A stretch of 64,000 bases of DNA from Rhizobium sp. BT03 (GTDB lineage: Bacteria; Pseudomonadota; Alphaproteobacteria; Rhizobiales; Rhizobiaceae), in NCBI RefSeq assembly GCF_030053155.1, contig NZ_CP125643.1, positions 310,001-374,000 of the forward strand, read 5' to 3'. Every line of letters starts with the position of its first letter. Within the stretch, counting starts at the first letter, position 1. The translations under genes were made by a program, and so were the position numbers. The notes under the pieces are model-generated. The model ran no database searches and was not told the DNA's origin. It worked only from the letters and a program-made list of their open reading frames with translations. This document shows, in pieces, positions 45,297-53,759 of the stretch.

Positions 45297-45605
45297 CGCG
45301 TGACGATCCCGGTGATCGCCTTGGGTGAGCGTGCTTGGGCAACTCTGCATTGGCCAGAGACTGGCCGACGCTGTCGTCACCGATGTCGGCGACTTGGCTC
45401 AGCCCATCTAGCAGGCCGAGTGCCTGGAGGACGCCTGCATAGATGCCGATGCTGACATTGGTGTCGCCGGCCTCGATCTTTTGAAGCGTTGAGCGTGAGG
45501 TGAAGGCACGTTCGGCTACTACCGCCATAGGCAGGCGGCGACGTCGACGTGGATGTCTGCGCCCAGTTTGCGCAGCGCGCGCCGCACCCGGAGGGTTGTG
45601 AGGTG
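45289..45605 (-). pseudogene. HipB-type antitoxin remnant (XRE HTH), frameshifted
   Basis: The HTH region is readable as VVAERAFTSRSTLQKIEAGD and VSIGIYAGVLQALGLLDGL. The N-terminal residues that should precede it lie in another frame around 45540-45605. A 17-bp operator-like inverted repeat lies just upstream. Probably inactive. Confidence 0.65.
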
Positions 45606-45614
45606 TCGGAATTT

Positions 45615-45662
45615 GTCACCTTCGCACTACAGATTGCACTAGATATGTAGCACGAAGGTTAC
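45615..45662. promoter_or_regulatory. Operator-like inverted repeat upstream of the hipB remnant
   Basis: GTCACCTTCGCACTACA (45615-45631) and TGTAGCACGAAGGTTAC (45646-45662) are inverted copies with 14 of 17 positions matching and a 14-bp spacer. HipB-family repressors bind such repeats in their own promoter. Confidence 0.55.
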
Positions 45663-46120
45663 AATTTTTCAAGAGAGATGGTCAGAGAGAAAAGTGGTTA
45701 GAATGGGAATTGCGGATAGCGCAAGTACGAGCCAGGCTGGCAGGCGAAGAAAGATGGCGGATCTTGAGGCGCTCAAGATAGATGCCGCCTCCGGACCGGA
45801 GGCGCGATCGGAACCACTATCGTCTGCTGATGCGGCTTTTGCCGATTGCCAAGCTGCACCCGGCCGTTAGTCGAACGGGTGCTCCTGGAAGATGCGGTGG
45901 TGTCGGTGACCGTGGACACCTCGTCGATCAGGGTCGCAACGTGGCTGGTTTTGAGAAATCGGCGGGCGGACATTGTCGGCCATCAGGACACCAATTGAAC
46001 TAGGCCATTTGGACTAGAATTTCCACTTATGGCGCGCCAACCGATCGGTTCCTCATGGATCGGGAAGCCGACCTCTACACAGCGGGCTCAATCCTCGAGA
46101 ATAGTTGCTAATGACCGCTC
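45663..46120. other. No confident gene (about 460 bp)
   Basis: Short frames on both strands without domains. The right end runs into the operator and promoter of the GntR gene. Confidence 0.4.
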
Positions 46121-46137
46121 ATCAGACAATCTGATTG
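46121..46137. promoter_or_regulatory. GntR-type operator, site 1 (own promoter)
   Basis: TCAGACAATCTGA is a palindrome of two TCAGA/TCTGA arms around CAA, about 70 bp before the GntR start. It is the inverse orientation of the motif CAGATTGTCTG found at four other places and suggests autoregulation. Confidence 0.6.
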
Positions 46138-46202
46138 AAAGTTCCCCGCGAAGCAGCCATATATTTAGCTCAAATTCATTAGTGCTACGTAGGACATTGA
46201 TC

Positions 46203-46883
46203 ATGGTAGATGTGGAGCTGCAGGTCGCTCGGCAAAATGCCTCTCTTCGAGTGCAAGTCGAAGAAAGGCTCAGACAGGCTATTGCGACGGGCAAGTTCAA
46301 GCCGGGGCAAAGGCTCGTCGAGCGCGAGCTTTGCGAAATGATCGGCGTGGGTCGCACGTCCGTCCGTGAAGCGCTTCGGCAGCTTGAGGCAGAGGGATTG
46401 ATCACAAGCTTCCCCCACAAGGGTCCAGTTGTCAGTATCATAACCTATGAGGAGGCCGCTCAGCTCTACACCGTCCGCGCGCTGCTCGAGGGGTTTGCTG
46501 GTCAGCAGTTCGCCGAAAATGGAACGGCGGAAGATATTGCCACTTTGCAAGATGCCGTTAGAGAATTCGAAGCGTCGGCGGAAAGCGGCGTGGGACACAG
46601 GCTCATCGCTGCCAAAAACGCCTTCTATGACTGCTTGATGGATGGCAGCAAAAACGTCTTCGTCAGGCAAATGCTAACATCGCTGCACAACCGGATCAAT
46701 CTTCTGCGCATGACTTCGATGACACAACCGGGGCGCCTCAAACATAGCATTGCAGAAATCAAAGAGATTGCCGAAGCGATCCAAAATCGCAACGGACCCA
46801 GGGCTGCGGCCGCTTGTAAGCACCACATTGATATGGCTGCGAAAGTCGCACTCGAGTACCTGCGCAACAACACCTCAGGCTGA
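46203..46883 (+). CDS. GntR-family (FCD subfamily) transcriptional regulator
   Basis: A 226-aa repressor-type protein. The N-terminal winged helix (about residues 15-80) contains LRQAIATGKFKPGQRLVERE and MIGVGRTSVREALRQLEAEG. The C-terminal FCD ligand-binding domain (about 90-215) has YTVRALLEGFAGQQFAENG and ends in the usual helical KHHIDMAAKVALEYL. FCD members usually respond to a small organic acid or sugar acid and often bind a metal through His/Asp. ATG 46203 is chosen because the 58 residues upstream in frame have no structure. It is followed by the catabolic cluster on the same strand, which it probably controls through the repeated operator. Confidence 0.92.
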   Translation: MVDVELQVARQNASLRVQVEERLRQAIATGKFKPGQRLVERELCEMIGVGRTSVREALRQLEAEGLITSFPHKGPVVSIITYEEAAQLYTVRALLEGFAGQQFAENGTAEDIATLQDAVREFEASAESGVGHRLIAAKNAFYDCLMDGSKNVFVRQMLTSLHNRINLLRMTSMTQPGRLKHSIAEIKEIAEAIQNRNGPRAAAACKHHIDMAAKVALEYLRNNTSG

Positions 46884-46904
46884 TGCCATAAGATTTTCCG
46901 AAAA

Positions 46905-46921
46905 TTGACAGATTGTCTGAT
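46905..46921. promoter_or_regulatory. GntR-type operator, site 2
   Basis: TTGACAGATTGTCTGAT directly after the GntR stop codon. It includes the palindromic core CAGA-TTG-TCTG (46909-46919) and a -35-like TTGACA. It may serve the dehydrogenase promoter as a distal site. Confidence 0.6.
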
Positions 46922-47110
46922 GCTGGAGGTGGCCGGGTGTAATTAAATCCTTCAGGCACGGTGCTTTTGACAACGCAACAACCTCTCTGGTGTCCATCGG
47001 ACGATAAGATGGGTGCTGCTTGCACGTCATTTTAAGTGAGGTGATTGAAGAAGCGACGGCAAAATTGGCGTCGTAGCGAGGGCGCGCCGGCCCAAGCATG
47101 AATTTTCCGA

Positions 47111-47128
47111 TTGACAGATTGTCTGATA
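47111..47128 (+). promoter_or_regulatory. GntR-type operator overlapping a -35 box, site 3
   Basis: TTGACAGATTGTCTGATA, 68 bp before the dehydrogenase start. TTGACA could be the -35 box; TTAACT lies 17 bp further on as a -10. Repressor binding would block polymerase. The upstream ATTTTCCGA is also shared with site 2. Confidence 0.65.
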
Positions 47129-47195
47129 GGTCGTTAACTACTCCTCACTAACGGAGGTAGCTGATTGTGCTTGCCTCACATTCGGGAGCGGGACG

Positions 47196-48080
47196 TTGTC
47201 ACCACGAAAAAATCTGCGCGTCGCCTTTATTGGTCTCGGCGCAATGGGCGGGCCGATGGCACAACATCTGTTGTCGGCTCAATTCGAAGTCACTGGCTTT
47301 GATCTATCGGCCGAGGCTAGGGAAAGGTTCGCGGCCGTCGGCGGCGTTCCGGCAGAGACGGTAGCGGAAGCATTCAATGGGGCCGATGTTGCGGTTACCA
47401 TGCTTCCCAACGGCAAGGTTGTTCAAGACGCGCTCTTCAAGGATGGGGCCTGGCAATCCCTGAGTGCTGACGCGCTTGTCATCGACATGAGCTCATCGGC
47501 GCCCAATGATACTCGTGAGCTCGCAGAGCGCTTGCATCAGAAGGGCTTGCGGCTGGTCGATGCTCCCGTGTCAGGCGGAGTGAAGCGAGCCGTCGAAGGC
47601 TCTCTTACTATCATGGCAGGCGGTGCTTCTGACGATATCGATCAAGCTGATCCCATCCTGTGCGCCATGGGCGGCCAGATTTTTAGGACAGGCCCGATCG
47701 GCTCAGGGCACGCCATGAAAGCCATCAACAATTTCGTATCGGGAGCCGGGGTTCTGGCAGCTATCGAAGGCGTTCTTCTTGGCCGAACGTTTGGTCTCGA
47801 TCCTAGAACGATCGTCGATATTCTCAACTCGTCGTCTGGCAAGAACAACGCAACAGAAGTGAAGATGAAGCAGTTCATCCTCTCGGAGACTTTTGGCTCT
47901 GGTTTTGCTTTGGGGCTTATGGCGAAAGACATTAGGATTGCAGCGGACTTGTCGAAGGCGCTCAATCTCCAGCTGCCGACATTGGCCGGTACCGCTGATG
48001 CCTGGGATGCTGCTCGGCATGCTTTAGGCCCCGATGTCGACCATACGAAAATTGCGCAGTTCGTGAAAGATCAGGCCTGA
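47196..48080 (+). CDS. NAD(P)-dependent beta-hydroxyacid dehydrogenase (3-hydroxyisobutyrate dehydrogenase family)
   Basis: A 294-aa enzyme that should oxidise a 3-hydroxy acid or reduce the semialdehyde. The Rossmann motif GLGAMGGPMAQHL lies at the N-terminus, the substrate motif DAPVSGGVKRAVEGSLTIM in the middle, and the catalytic Lys lies in HAMKAINNFVSG. Full length for the family. The start codon is TTG at 47196 (a purine-rich GGGAGCGGGACG precedes it). It is the first structural gene after the regulator. The genes that follow suggest a role in catabolism of an imported sugar-like or lactone compound. Confidence 0.88.
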   Translation: MSPRKNLRVAFIGLGAMGGPMAQHLLSAQFEVTGFDLSAEARERFAAVGGVPAETVAEAFNGADVAVTMLPNGKVVQDALFKDGAWQSLSADALVIDMSSSAPNDTRELAERLHQKGLRLVDAPVSGGVKRAVEGSLTIMAGGASDDIDQADPILCAMGGQIFRTGPIGSGHAMKAINNFVSGAGVLAAIEGVLLGRTFGLDPRTIVDILNSSSGKNNATEVKMKQFILSETFGSGFALGLMAKDIRIAADLSKALNLQLPTLAGTADAWDAARHALGPDVDHTKIAQFVKDQA

Positions 48081-48101
48081 CCGCGAAAAACTACGCCAAA
48101 C

Positions 48102-48133
48102 TGACAGTTGAAAATTGTCTGATAATCTGTCAA
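48102..48133 (+). promoter_or_regulatory. GntR-type operator, site 4 (composite)
   Basis: The region TTGTCTGATAATCTGTCAA (48115-48133) contains ATTGTCTGAT and, in inverse, TTGACAGAT, the two halves of the shared motif, about 25 bp before the decarboxylase-like gene. A further TGACAG lies at 48102. This suggests a second controlled promoter inside the cluster. Confidence 0.55.
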
Positions 48134-48157
48134 ATATGATGAAGGGAGCGAAACCCA

Positions 48158-48586
48158 ATGGCCACTTTGGACAGGAAAGATAAGGGGTCTAAGGCCGGCG
48201 AGCGAACAGCTCCATCGGAGCAGTTCAAGCGCGGACTTGCTACTCGTCGGCAGGTGATGGGGGACGCTTACGTTGATGCGGCCCTCGGAAAGGCGACCGA
48301 CTTCACCTGGCCGATGCAGGAACTCGTCACCGAGTATTGTTGGGACAATATCTGGAACCGACCTGGCCTCGACCGTCGCGCTCGATCGATCCTCAACCTT
48401 GGAATGATAGCGGTTTTAAACCGACCGCACGAGCTCAGAGGCCACATCCGCGGCGCCATCAACAACGGTGTTACGAAACAGGAGATCCAGGAGATCTTCC
48501 TTCAGGTGGCTATCTACGTTGGTGTGCCAGCAGGCATCGACAGTTTCAGGCATGCCCAGGAAGTATTCACCGAAATGGGCATTTGA
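48158..48586 (+). CDS. Carboxymuconolactone decarboxylase family protein
   Basis: A 142-aa AhpD/CMD-fold protein resembling gamma-carboxymuconolactone decarboxylase (PcaC). Typical segments are WDNIWNRPGLDRRARSILNLG, RPHELRGHIRGAINNGVT and IQEIFLQVAIYVGVPAGIDSF with the conserved His in the middle block. There is no CxxC redox motif, so it fits decarboxylase/lactone chemistry rather than peroxidase. It has its own upstream operator. The true substrate is unknown. Confidence 0.85.
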   Translation: MATLDRKDKGSKAGERTAPSEQFKRGLATRRQVMGDAYVDAALGKATDFTWPMQELVTEYCWDNIWNRPGLDRRARSILNLGMIAVLNRPHELRGHIRGAINNGVTKQEIQEIFLQVAIYVGVPAGIDSFRHAQEVFTEMGI

Positions 48587-48663
48587 GAATGTGCTGTCCC
48601 GTGAGGGGGCATGTACAACATGCGCGGAGTTCTCAGCGCTTATCAACAAGGGAGGAGCCTAAA

Positions 48664-49047
48664 ATGGCGATAGATCTCAAGAAATTCATAGAATTCGTGC
48701 GGGAGGATTTCGAGTTCAAGCGCGAAACTCGTTATCTTAACGGTATATTAAAATGCGATTTCCCTACCCGCAGTGTAGCGCTTCATTTCGAGGACGGTAC
48801 GTTGCTAAAGGTGGAAGAGGCCGAATACGACGACGACAAGTGCACTATCGTCATACGCGGGACCGGTTCACAGTGGGAGGCGCTGCTTCAGCACAAACCC
48901 TTGCCGTTTTATCAGTGCTTGCAGTCATCAAACATCAAGCATGGCCTCTACCTTAGCAGTAACAACGAAACCTTCGCGTATCTGCCTGCTCTCAACCGCA
49001 TGACCACCCTGATGCGCAATGCCCGTTCTGAAGGAGCAGCAGCATGA
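48664..49047 (+). CDS. Small SCP2-like hypothetical protein of the catabolic cluster
   Basis: A 127-aa protein with AAGGGAGGAG upstream of ATG 48664. The pattern SVALHFEDGTLLKVEEAEYD, TIVIRGTGSQWEALLQ and a final LPALNRMTTLMRNAR resembles SCP2/sterol-carrier-like folds (beta sheet with a hydrophobic pocket), but similarity is weak. Its stop overlaps the hydrolase start (ATGA), so the two are translated together. A ligand-binding or accessory role is inferred. Confidence 0.6.
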   Translation: MAIDLKKFIEFVREDFEFKRETRYLNGILKCDFPTRSVALHFEDGTLLKVEEAEYDDDKCTIVIRGTGSQWEALLQHKPLPFYQCLQSSNIKHGLYLSSNNETFAYLPALNRMTTLMRNARSEGAAA

Positions 49048-49940
49048 CCAAGTTTGACCCCATTATCGGCCGTTATCTCTATCTCACCGTAGAAGGTATC
49101 GAGTACCGCGTCTATTACGAAGAAGCGGGCCAGGGGATTCCGCTTCTCGTCGGTCATACGGCAGGGTCCGACGGTCGCCAATACCGTCATATGCTTTGCG
49201 ATTCCGACGTGACGAAAAATTTTCGCGTCATCGCGTTCGATCTGCCGTATCACGGCAAGTCCCTTCCCCCCTACGGCGTTCGCTGGTGGGAGAAGGAATA
49301 CAACATGACCAAGAAGTTCATGATGGACTTCCAGCTCGAACTCTCAAAAGCGCTCGACCTAGACCGCCCCGTTTATTTGGGCAGCTCCATGGGCGGCCAT
49401 CTCGCGATCGACCTGGCATCGAACTATCCGGACAACTTCCGCGCCACGATCTCGGTCGAAGGTGCGTTGCGCTCGGCGGCGGAGTACGTCGACGTCGGTA
49501 TGGCTGGCATCCGCAGGGAGTTCGACAATCCAAACGTCAATCGCACCTCCATCGGTGCGGCGATGATGCTGAATATCTCACCGTACTCGCCAGAAGCGAA
49601 TGTCCGTGAAATCCAGTGGGAATACAGCTGCGGTGGACCGGGAATCTTCGCGGGTGATCTTTATTACTACTACTACGACCACGATGTGTCGCCAGAAGAA
49701 GCCAGCAAAATCGATACGTCGAAATGTATGCTATACTTCCTCACGGGCGAATACGATCCAAACACGTCCCCGGCCGATACCAAGATTGCTGCAGACCTGG
49801 TCAAAGGCTCCAAGTTTTGGACAATGGAAAAGCTCGGACATTTTCCCGTTACTGAGGACTATAGCGAGTTCCGGAAGTATCTGTTGCCGATTCTTGAGGA
49901 GATCCAACAGTCATCAGCAGCCCGGTCTAAGGTTGCCTGA
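49044..49940 (+). CDS. Alpha/beta-hydrolase
   Basis: A 298-aa hydrolase. The oxyanion region is PLLVGHTAGSDG, the nucleophile elbow is YLGSSMGGHLAID (Ser in GSSMGG), the acid is likely the Asp in TGEYDPNTSP, and the catalytic His is in KLGHFPVTED. It should cleave an ester, lactone or C-C bond. In this cluster, hydrolysis of a lactone made by the dehydrogenase is a reasonable guess. Overlaps the SCP2-like gene by 4 bp. Confidence 0.86.
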   Translation: MTKFDPIIGRYLYLTVEGIEYRVYYEEAGQGIPLLVGHTAGSDGRQYRHMLCDSDVTKNFRVIAFDLPYHGKSLPPYGVRWWEKEYNMTKKFMMDFQLELSKALDLDRPVYLGSSMGGHLAIDLASNYPDNFRATISVEGALRSAAEYVDVGMAGIRREFDNPNVNRTSIGAAMMLNISPYSPEANVREIQWEYSCGGPGIFAGDLYYYYYDHDVSPEEASKIDTSKCMLYFLTGEYDPNTSPADTKIAADLVKGSKFWTMEKLGHFPVTEDYSEFRKYLLPILEEIQQSSAARSKVA

Positions 49941-49965
49941 TCCTTTTCTCGGGAGGAGAACTTCA

Positions 49966-51132
49966 ATGAGGTGCATTCTGAATGTCACACTTGGGGCGCT
50001 GATCTCGGTTAGCGCCCTGGCGACAACCGCTTACGCGGATGGTGTCGATCAGCTACCGGCTACAGAAAAGAAGATCTATGAAACTGTAGATCCGCAGATT
50101 CCATTGGGGGCGAGCGCCTACAAAGACTTCAAGCCCAAAAAGGGTCCTCCGTGGAAGATCGGCTATGCAAGCAGCTACGCTGGCAACACCTGGCGAGCCG
50201 CAGCTCTCGATGCGGTCATGAGCGATCTTTTACCGCGATCAAAGGCTGCGGGCCTGGTGTCTGATGTCGTGGTCACCCAGTCGGATCTTAAAGACGCCGT
50301 TCAGATCCAGCAGATGCGTCAAATGGTGGACGAAGGCGTCGATGCAATCATCATCTGCTGCTCGAACGTCACGGCTCTTAATCAGACGATCGAATATGCC
50401 TACAAAGCCGGTGTGCCGGTGTTCTCATTTTCGGGCTACGTGACGTCGCCATACGCCATCAATGGCGCGGCCAATCACGCGCAGGGCGGTGCCGAGATGG
50501 CGACGTGGCTGGCGGAAAAAATAGGAAAGAAGGGCAATATCCTTCTCGTTTCTGGTATTCCCGGTTTCGCTTCTTCGGACAGCTTTGACAAAGCGGCTAA
50601 GGAAGCACTTGCTAAGTACCCCGACATAAAGATCGTCGGTGAAGTTGCAGGGAAGTGGACCGACCAGGTGGCCCAGGTCGAAGTTCAGAAGTTTCTTGCG
50701 ACGAACCCGACGAAGATTGATGGGATCCTCACGCAGGGGGCCCAAGAGAACGGCGTTCTCAACGCAATGCTGCAGTCAGGTCGAGACATGATCCCGATTA
50801 CTCTCGGGGGGGAAGCTTCCGCCGCGTGCTACTGGCGCAAGAACCCCGAGTTTGTGGACAGGAGTTTCCATATTTGGCCGCCGCGTCGCGAGATGCAACA
50901 GATGTGGGAGATCATGCTCCGCACATTGGAGGGACAAGGCCCTAAGGTTCAGTCCTTCCTTCGACCCGTCTTGCCTTACACCATCGATGAAGTCCGCGCG
51001 GCAATACCAGAAGATTGCGACTTGAACTCGACAGACTTCGTGGAGCCCAAGGCGGACGGGTGGTTTCCTGCTGCGATTGCTGCAGACTACTTCGAACGCC
51101 CGGCTGATCCCTGGAAGCCTGTGTCGAAGTGA
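49966..51132 (+). CDS. Sugar-type ABC transporter substrate-binding protein
   Basis: A 388-aa periplasmic binding protein of the RbsB/type-1 fold. A signal peptide (LNVTLGALISVSALATTAYA) precedes the mature domain. Recognisable segments are KIGYASSYAGNTWRAAALDA, MVDEGVDAIIICCSNVTALN and GKKGNILLVSGIPGFASSD. GGAGGAG lies upstream of ATG 49966. It feeds the ATPase and permeases encoded next. It is larger than typical ribose-binding proteins (about 300 aa), a size seen in several rhizobial members. Confidence 0.9.
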   Translation: MRCILNVTLGALISVSALATTAYADGVDQLPATEKKIYETVDPQIPLGASAYKDFKPKKGPPWKIGYASSYAGNTWRAAALDAVMSDLLPRSKAAGLVSDVVVTQSDLKDAVQIQQMRQMVDEGVDAIIICCSNVTALNQTIEYAYKAGVPVFSFSGYVTSPYAINGAANHAQGGAEMATWLAEKIGKKGNILLVSGIPGFASSDSFDKAAKEALAKYPDIKIVGEVAGKWTDQVAQVEVQKFLATNPTKIDGILTQGAQENGVLNAMLQSGRDMIPITLGGEASAACYWRKNPEFVDRSFHIWPPRREMQQMWEIMLRTLEGQGPKVQSFLRPVLPYTIDEVRAAIPEDCDLNSTDFVEPKADGWFPAAIAADYFERPADPWKPVSK

Positions 51133-51223
51133 AACTGTTCTGCCCGGTGGGTCTTGCCACCGGACAGAAGTTTCTCTTGTGGGAGGACCGCCTCGCGCGG
51201 CCGTTGGGATTAGAGGATCTCCG

Positions 51224-52777
51224 ATGCAAAACCAAACTACGATCAAGTTGATCAATGTTGCCAAGTCTTTCGGCGAGACTAAGGCCTTAAAGAAGTGTGA
51301 TTTTGAAGCCCGGGCCGGAGAAGTGCACGCCATCGTCGGAGAGAATGGAAGTGGCAAAAGCACGATGGCGAAGATCATGTCTGGAGTGTTGCACCCAGAT
51401 TCCGGGAGCGTTTCGGTCCTTGGAGAAGAGATTTCGACTCCGACTGACGCCAAGCGCATCGGGCTGACAACGATCTTCCAGGAAGTGCTGGTGGCCGACG
51501 AGGCCAGTGTATTGGAAAACCTGTATGTCGGGCGCGACGGCATCTTCCGCTCGCAGGGCGGCAGTGGTCGGCGTACCGAGGCTGAGGAGATCCTGAAACG
51601 CCTCGTCGGCAAGCCCGTGGATCTCGATCAGAACGTTGGGGCATTGCCTCTGAGCGTCAAGCAATGGATAGTTATTGCGCGAGCGGTCTTGCGCAGGCCG
51701 AAGGTCCTCATCCTCGATGAATCGTCTGCGGCATTAGACCTCGATTCCACGATCCGCCTCCACGAGGAAATTGATCGTCTCCGTAGGGAAGGTGCGACCG
51801 TGCTGATCGTAACGCATCGGATCGCTGAACTTGTCCGCATCGCCGATCGAGCCACGATCCTTCGCGACGGCGTCACCATTGGTACGCTCGAGAAGCATGA
51901 AATAACTGAAGAGAACCTGCTTTCAATGATGACGCCCGCGGACCGAAACGCAAGCGACGCGAAGGCGTACGAATCAAAGCAAGTAGGCGCCGCCGCGCCG
52001 GCCGTGGTAGCGGTAAGAGACCTCGTTACTCACAGCGCGGCAGCGCCCTTCGATTTCGATCTACCGAAAGGAGCGATCATCGGTGTTGCAGGACTCGACG
52101 GGCACGGGCAGGACGCTTTCGTACGCGCCGTTGCGGGTATCATCCAGCCTTTTGGTGGTAATGTCCAAGTCTGGTCATCCAGCACCGAGAGAATGAAAAA
52201 GGTCGCATCGCTCGAAGACGCTACCAAAGCAGGAATCTCGTATATTTCCGGCGACCGCAAGCGTGAAGGTATCTTCCCTCAGCAGAGCATCTTCGAAAAT
52301 CTTGCCATCGGCGTCTATCGCAAGAACCTCGGTCCTCTTGGTATAATCAATAAGGCCGGCCTCAAACCCATGTTCAAACGCGAGGTGGATCGGCTCCGGA
52401 TTAAGATTGGAAGTCCGGCGAACAAGATCACCTCACTGTCGGGCGGAAATCAGCAAAAAGTTTTGATCGGCCGTGCCTTTGCAAACGAACCGTCCGTCAT
52501 CGTCCTTAACGATCCCGCTCGCGGTGTCGACCTCGGAACGAAGCGCGATCTCTACCGCGAACTGCGCCTGTTCACGGAGAAGGGTGGCAGCGTGATTTAT
52601 CTATCAAGCGAAATCGAAGAGTTCATCGGCTTTGCGGACCGCGTCGACGTCTTCTTTGCTGGAAGGCTTTTCCGGTCGCTAGCAGGCGAGGACATAGCGG
52701 AAGAGCCAATCTTGGCCGCAATGTTTGGAAAATCGCCAAACGCCTCCATCGAGTTCGATCTGGAAAGGACTGCATGA
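51224..52777 (+). CDS. Sugar ABC transporter ATP-binding protein (double domain, RbsA/MglA type)
   Basis: A 517-aa protein with two nucleotide-binding domains. Domain 1 has a canonical Walker A (GENGSGKST), Q-loop region, and Walker B VLILDESSAALD. Domain 2 has the degenerate Walker A typical of this class (GLDGHGQDA in place of GxxGxGKS), a perfect signature LSGGNQQKV and Walker B VIVLNDPARGVD. Domain 1's signature segment (LPLSVKQWI) also deviates, which is usual. Starts at ATG 51224 (the longer frame from 51077 overlaps the previous gene). Overlaps the first permease by 4 bp. Confidence 0.93.
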   Translation: MQNQTTIKLINVAKSFGETKALKKCDFEARAGEVHAIVGENGSGKSTMAKIMSGVLHPDSGSVSVLGEEISTPTDAKRIGLTTIFQEVLVADEASVLENLYVGRDGIFRSQGGSGRRTEAEEILKRLVGKPVDLDQNVGALPLSVKQWIVIARAVLRRPKVLILDESSAALDLDSTIRLHEEIDRLRREGATVLIVTHRIAELVRIADRATILRDGVTIGTLEKHEITEENLLSMMTPADRNASDAKAYESKQVGAAAPAVVAVRDLVTHSAAAPFDFDLPKGAIIGVAGLDGHGQDAFVRAVAGIIQPFGGNVQVWSSSTERMKKVASLEDATKAGISYISGDRKREGIFPQQSIFENLAIGVYRKNLGPLGIINKAGLKPMFKREVDRLRIKIGSPANKITSLSGGNQQKVLIGRAFANEPSVIVLNDPARGVDLGTKRDLYRELRLFTEKGGSVIYLSSEIEEFIGFADRVDVFFAGRLFRSLAGEDIAEEPILAAMFGKSPNASIEFDLERTA

Positions 52778-53748
52778 TGTCTGGAATCGCATTCCGTCAA
52801 ATCACCCAGGACCGTTCCCTCTTCGTGCCGGCCGGCCTATTCATTGTCCTTTTGGTCGCCGTTGCCCTACGCGGACACGGGCTATTCACGAACAACGGCC
52901 TCGCAGGTGCAATCCTTGTCGCCACGCCCTTGATTCTAACGGCGCTTGCCCTCACCCCCATTGTCATGGCGGGTCGTGGAGCAGTGGACCTTTCAGTTGG
53001 CCCCTTGATGGGGTTCATCAACGTTACCCTTATTACCTGGCTTGTGGGTAACGGAATTACCAACCCTATCGCAGTGATAGTATGGGCAGTCGGCCTGGGA
53101 GCGGCATTCCAGCTACTCCAGGCGCTGGTTATCATTTATGTGCGTGTCGCTCCGATAATCGTTACGCTGTCGGGTTTTCTTGTCCTCTCCGGGTTGAACC
53201 TGATGGTGATGTCCCGACCGGGTGGAGTCGCGCCCGACTGGATGCTTAGCTGGGGGGCGGGGACCGACATCATGTCACCTGTTTTGCTGTTGCTGGTTGC
53301 AGCGTATGCATTATGGCTCCTTCTCAGGGGGACTATGTTTTACCGCAACCTTCGCATGACGGGTGCGGATGAGCGCATGGCGTATACGAGCGGCGTTCGA
53401 GTGGACGCAGTCCGCATCATCGCCCACGTTGTTGGTGGAGCATTCGCTGGACTTGCCGCCCTCAGCTACACGGCGCTGATCTCCTCTGGTGATCCGACGC
53501 AGGGCAGCACCTACACCCTTCAGGCTGTTACGGCCCTGGTTCTCGGAGGTGCGAGCCTCTCCGGTGGTCGTGGTGGAGCACTTGGATCTACGCTTGGCGC
53601 GATCAACATGTTCCTCATCTCCTATCTCCTCTCCACCTTCAACTTCGGCACGGTTTCGGGGTTCGTTACCCAGATGGCATTCGGCTTAATCCTCGTCGGA
53701 TCACTTCTCGTGAACGTCTTTGTCATCAGTCGCCGCGCGGTTGTGTAA
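52774..53748 (+). CDS. Sugar ABC transporter permease 1 (RbsC type)
   Basis: A 324-aa inner-membrane protein with about 8-10 hydrophobic segments. The family block LSGGRGGALGSTLGAINMFLI lies near the C-terminus, and AVDLSVGPLMGFINVTL occupies the position of the conserved periplasmic/cytoplasmic loop. It forms a heterodimer with the next permease. ATG 52774 overlaps the ATPase stop. Confidence 0.9.
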   Translation: MMSGIAFRQITQDRSLFVPAGLFIVLLVAVALRGHGLFTNNGLAGAILVATPLILTALALTPIVMAGRGAVDLSVGPLMGFINVTLITWLVGNGITNPIAVIVWAVGLGAAFQLLQALVIIYVRVAPIIVTLSGFLVLSGLNLMVMSRPGGVAPDWMLSWGAGTDIMSPVLLLLVAAYALWLLLRGTMFYRNLRMTGADERMAYTSGVRVDAVRIIAHVVGGAFAGLAALSYTALISSGDPTQGSTYTLQAVTALVLGGASLSGGRGGALGSTLGAINMFLISYLLSTFNFGTVSGFVTQMAFGLILVGSLLVNVFVISRRAVV

Positions 53749-53759
53749 GGAGCAAGATA

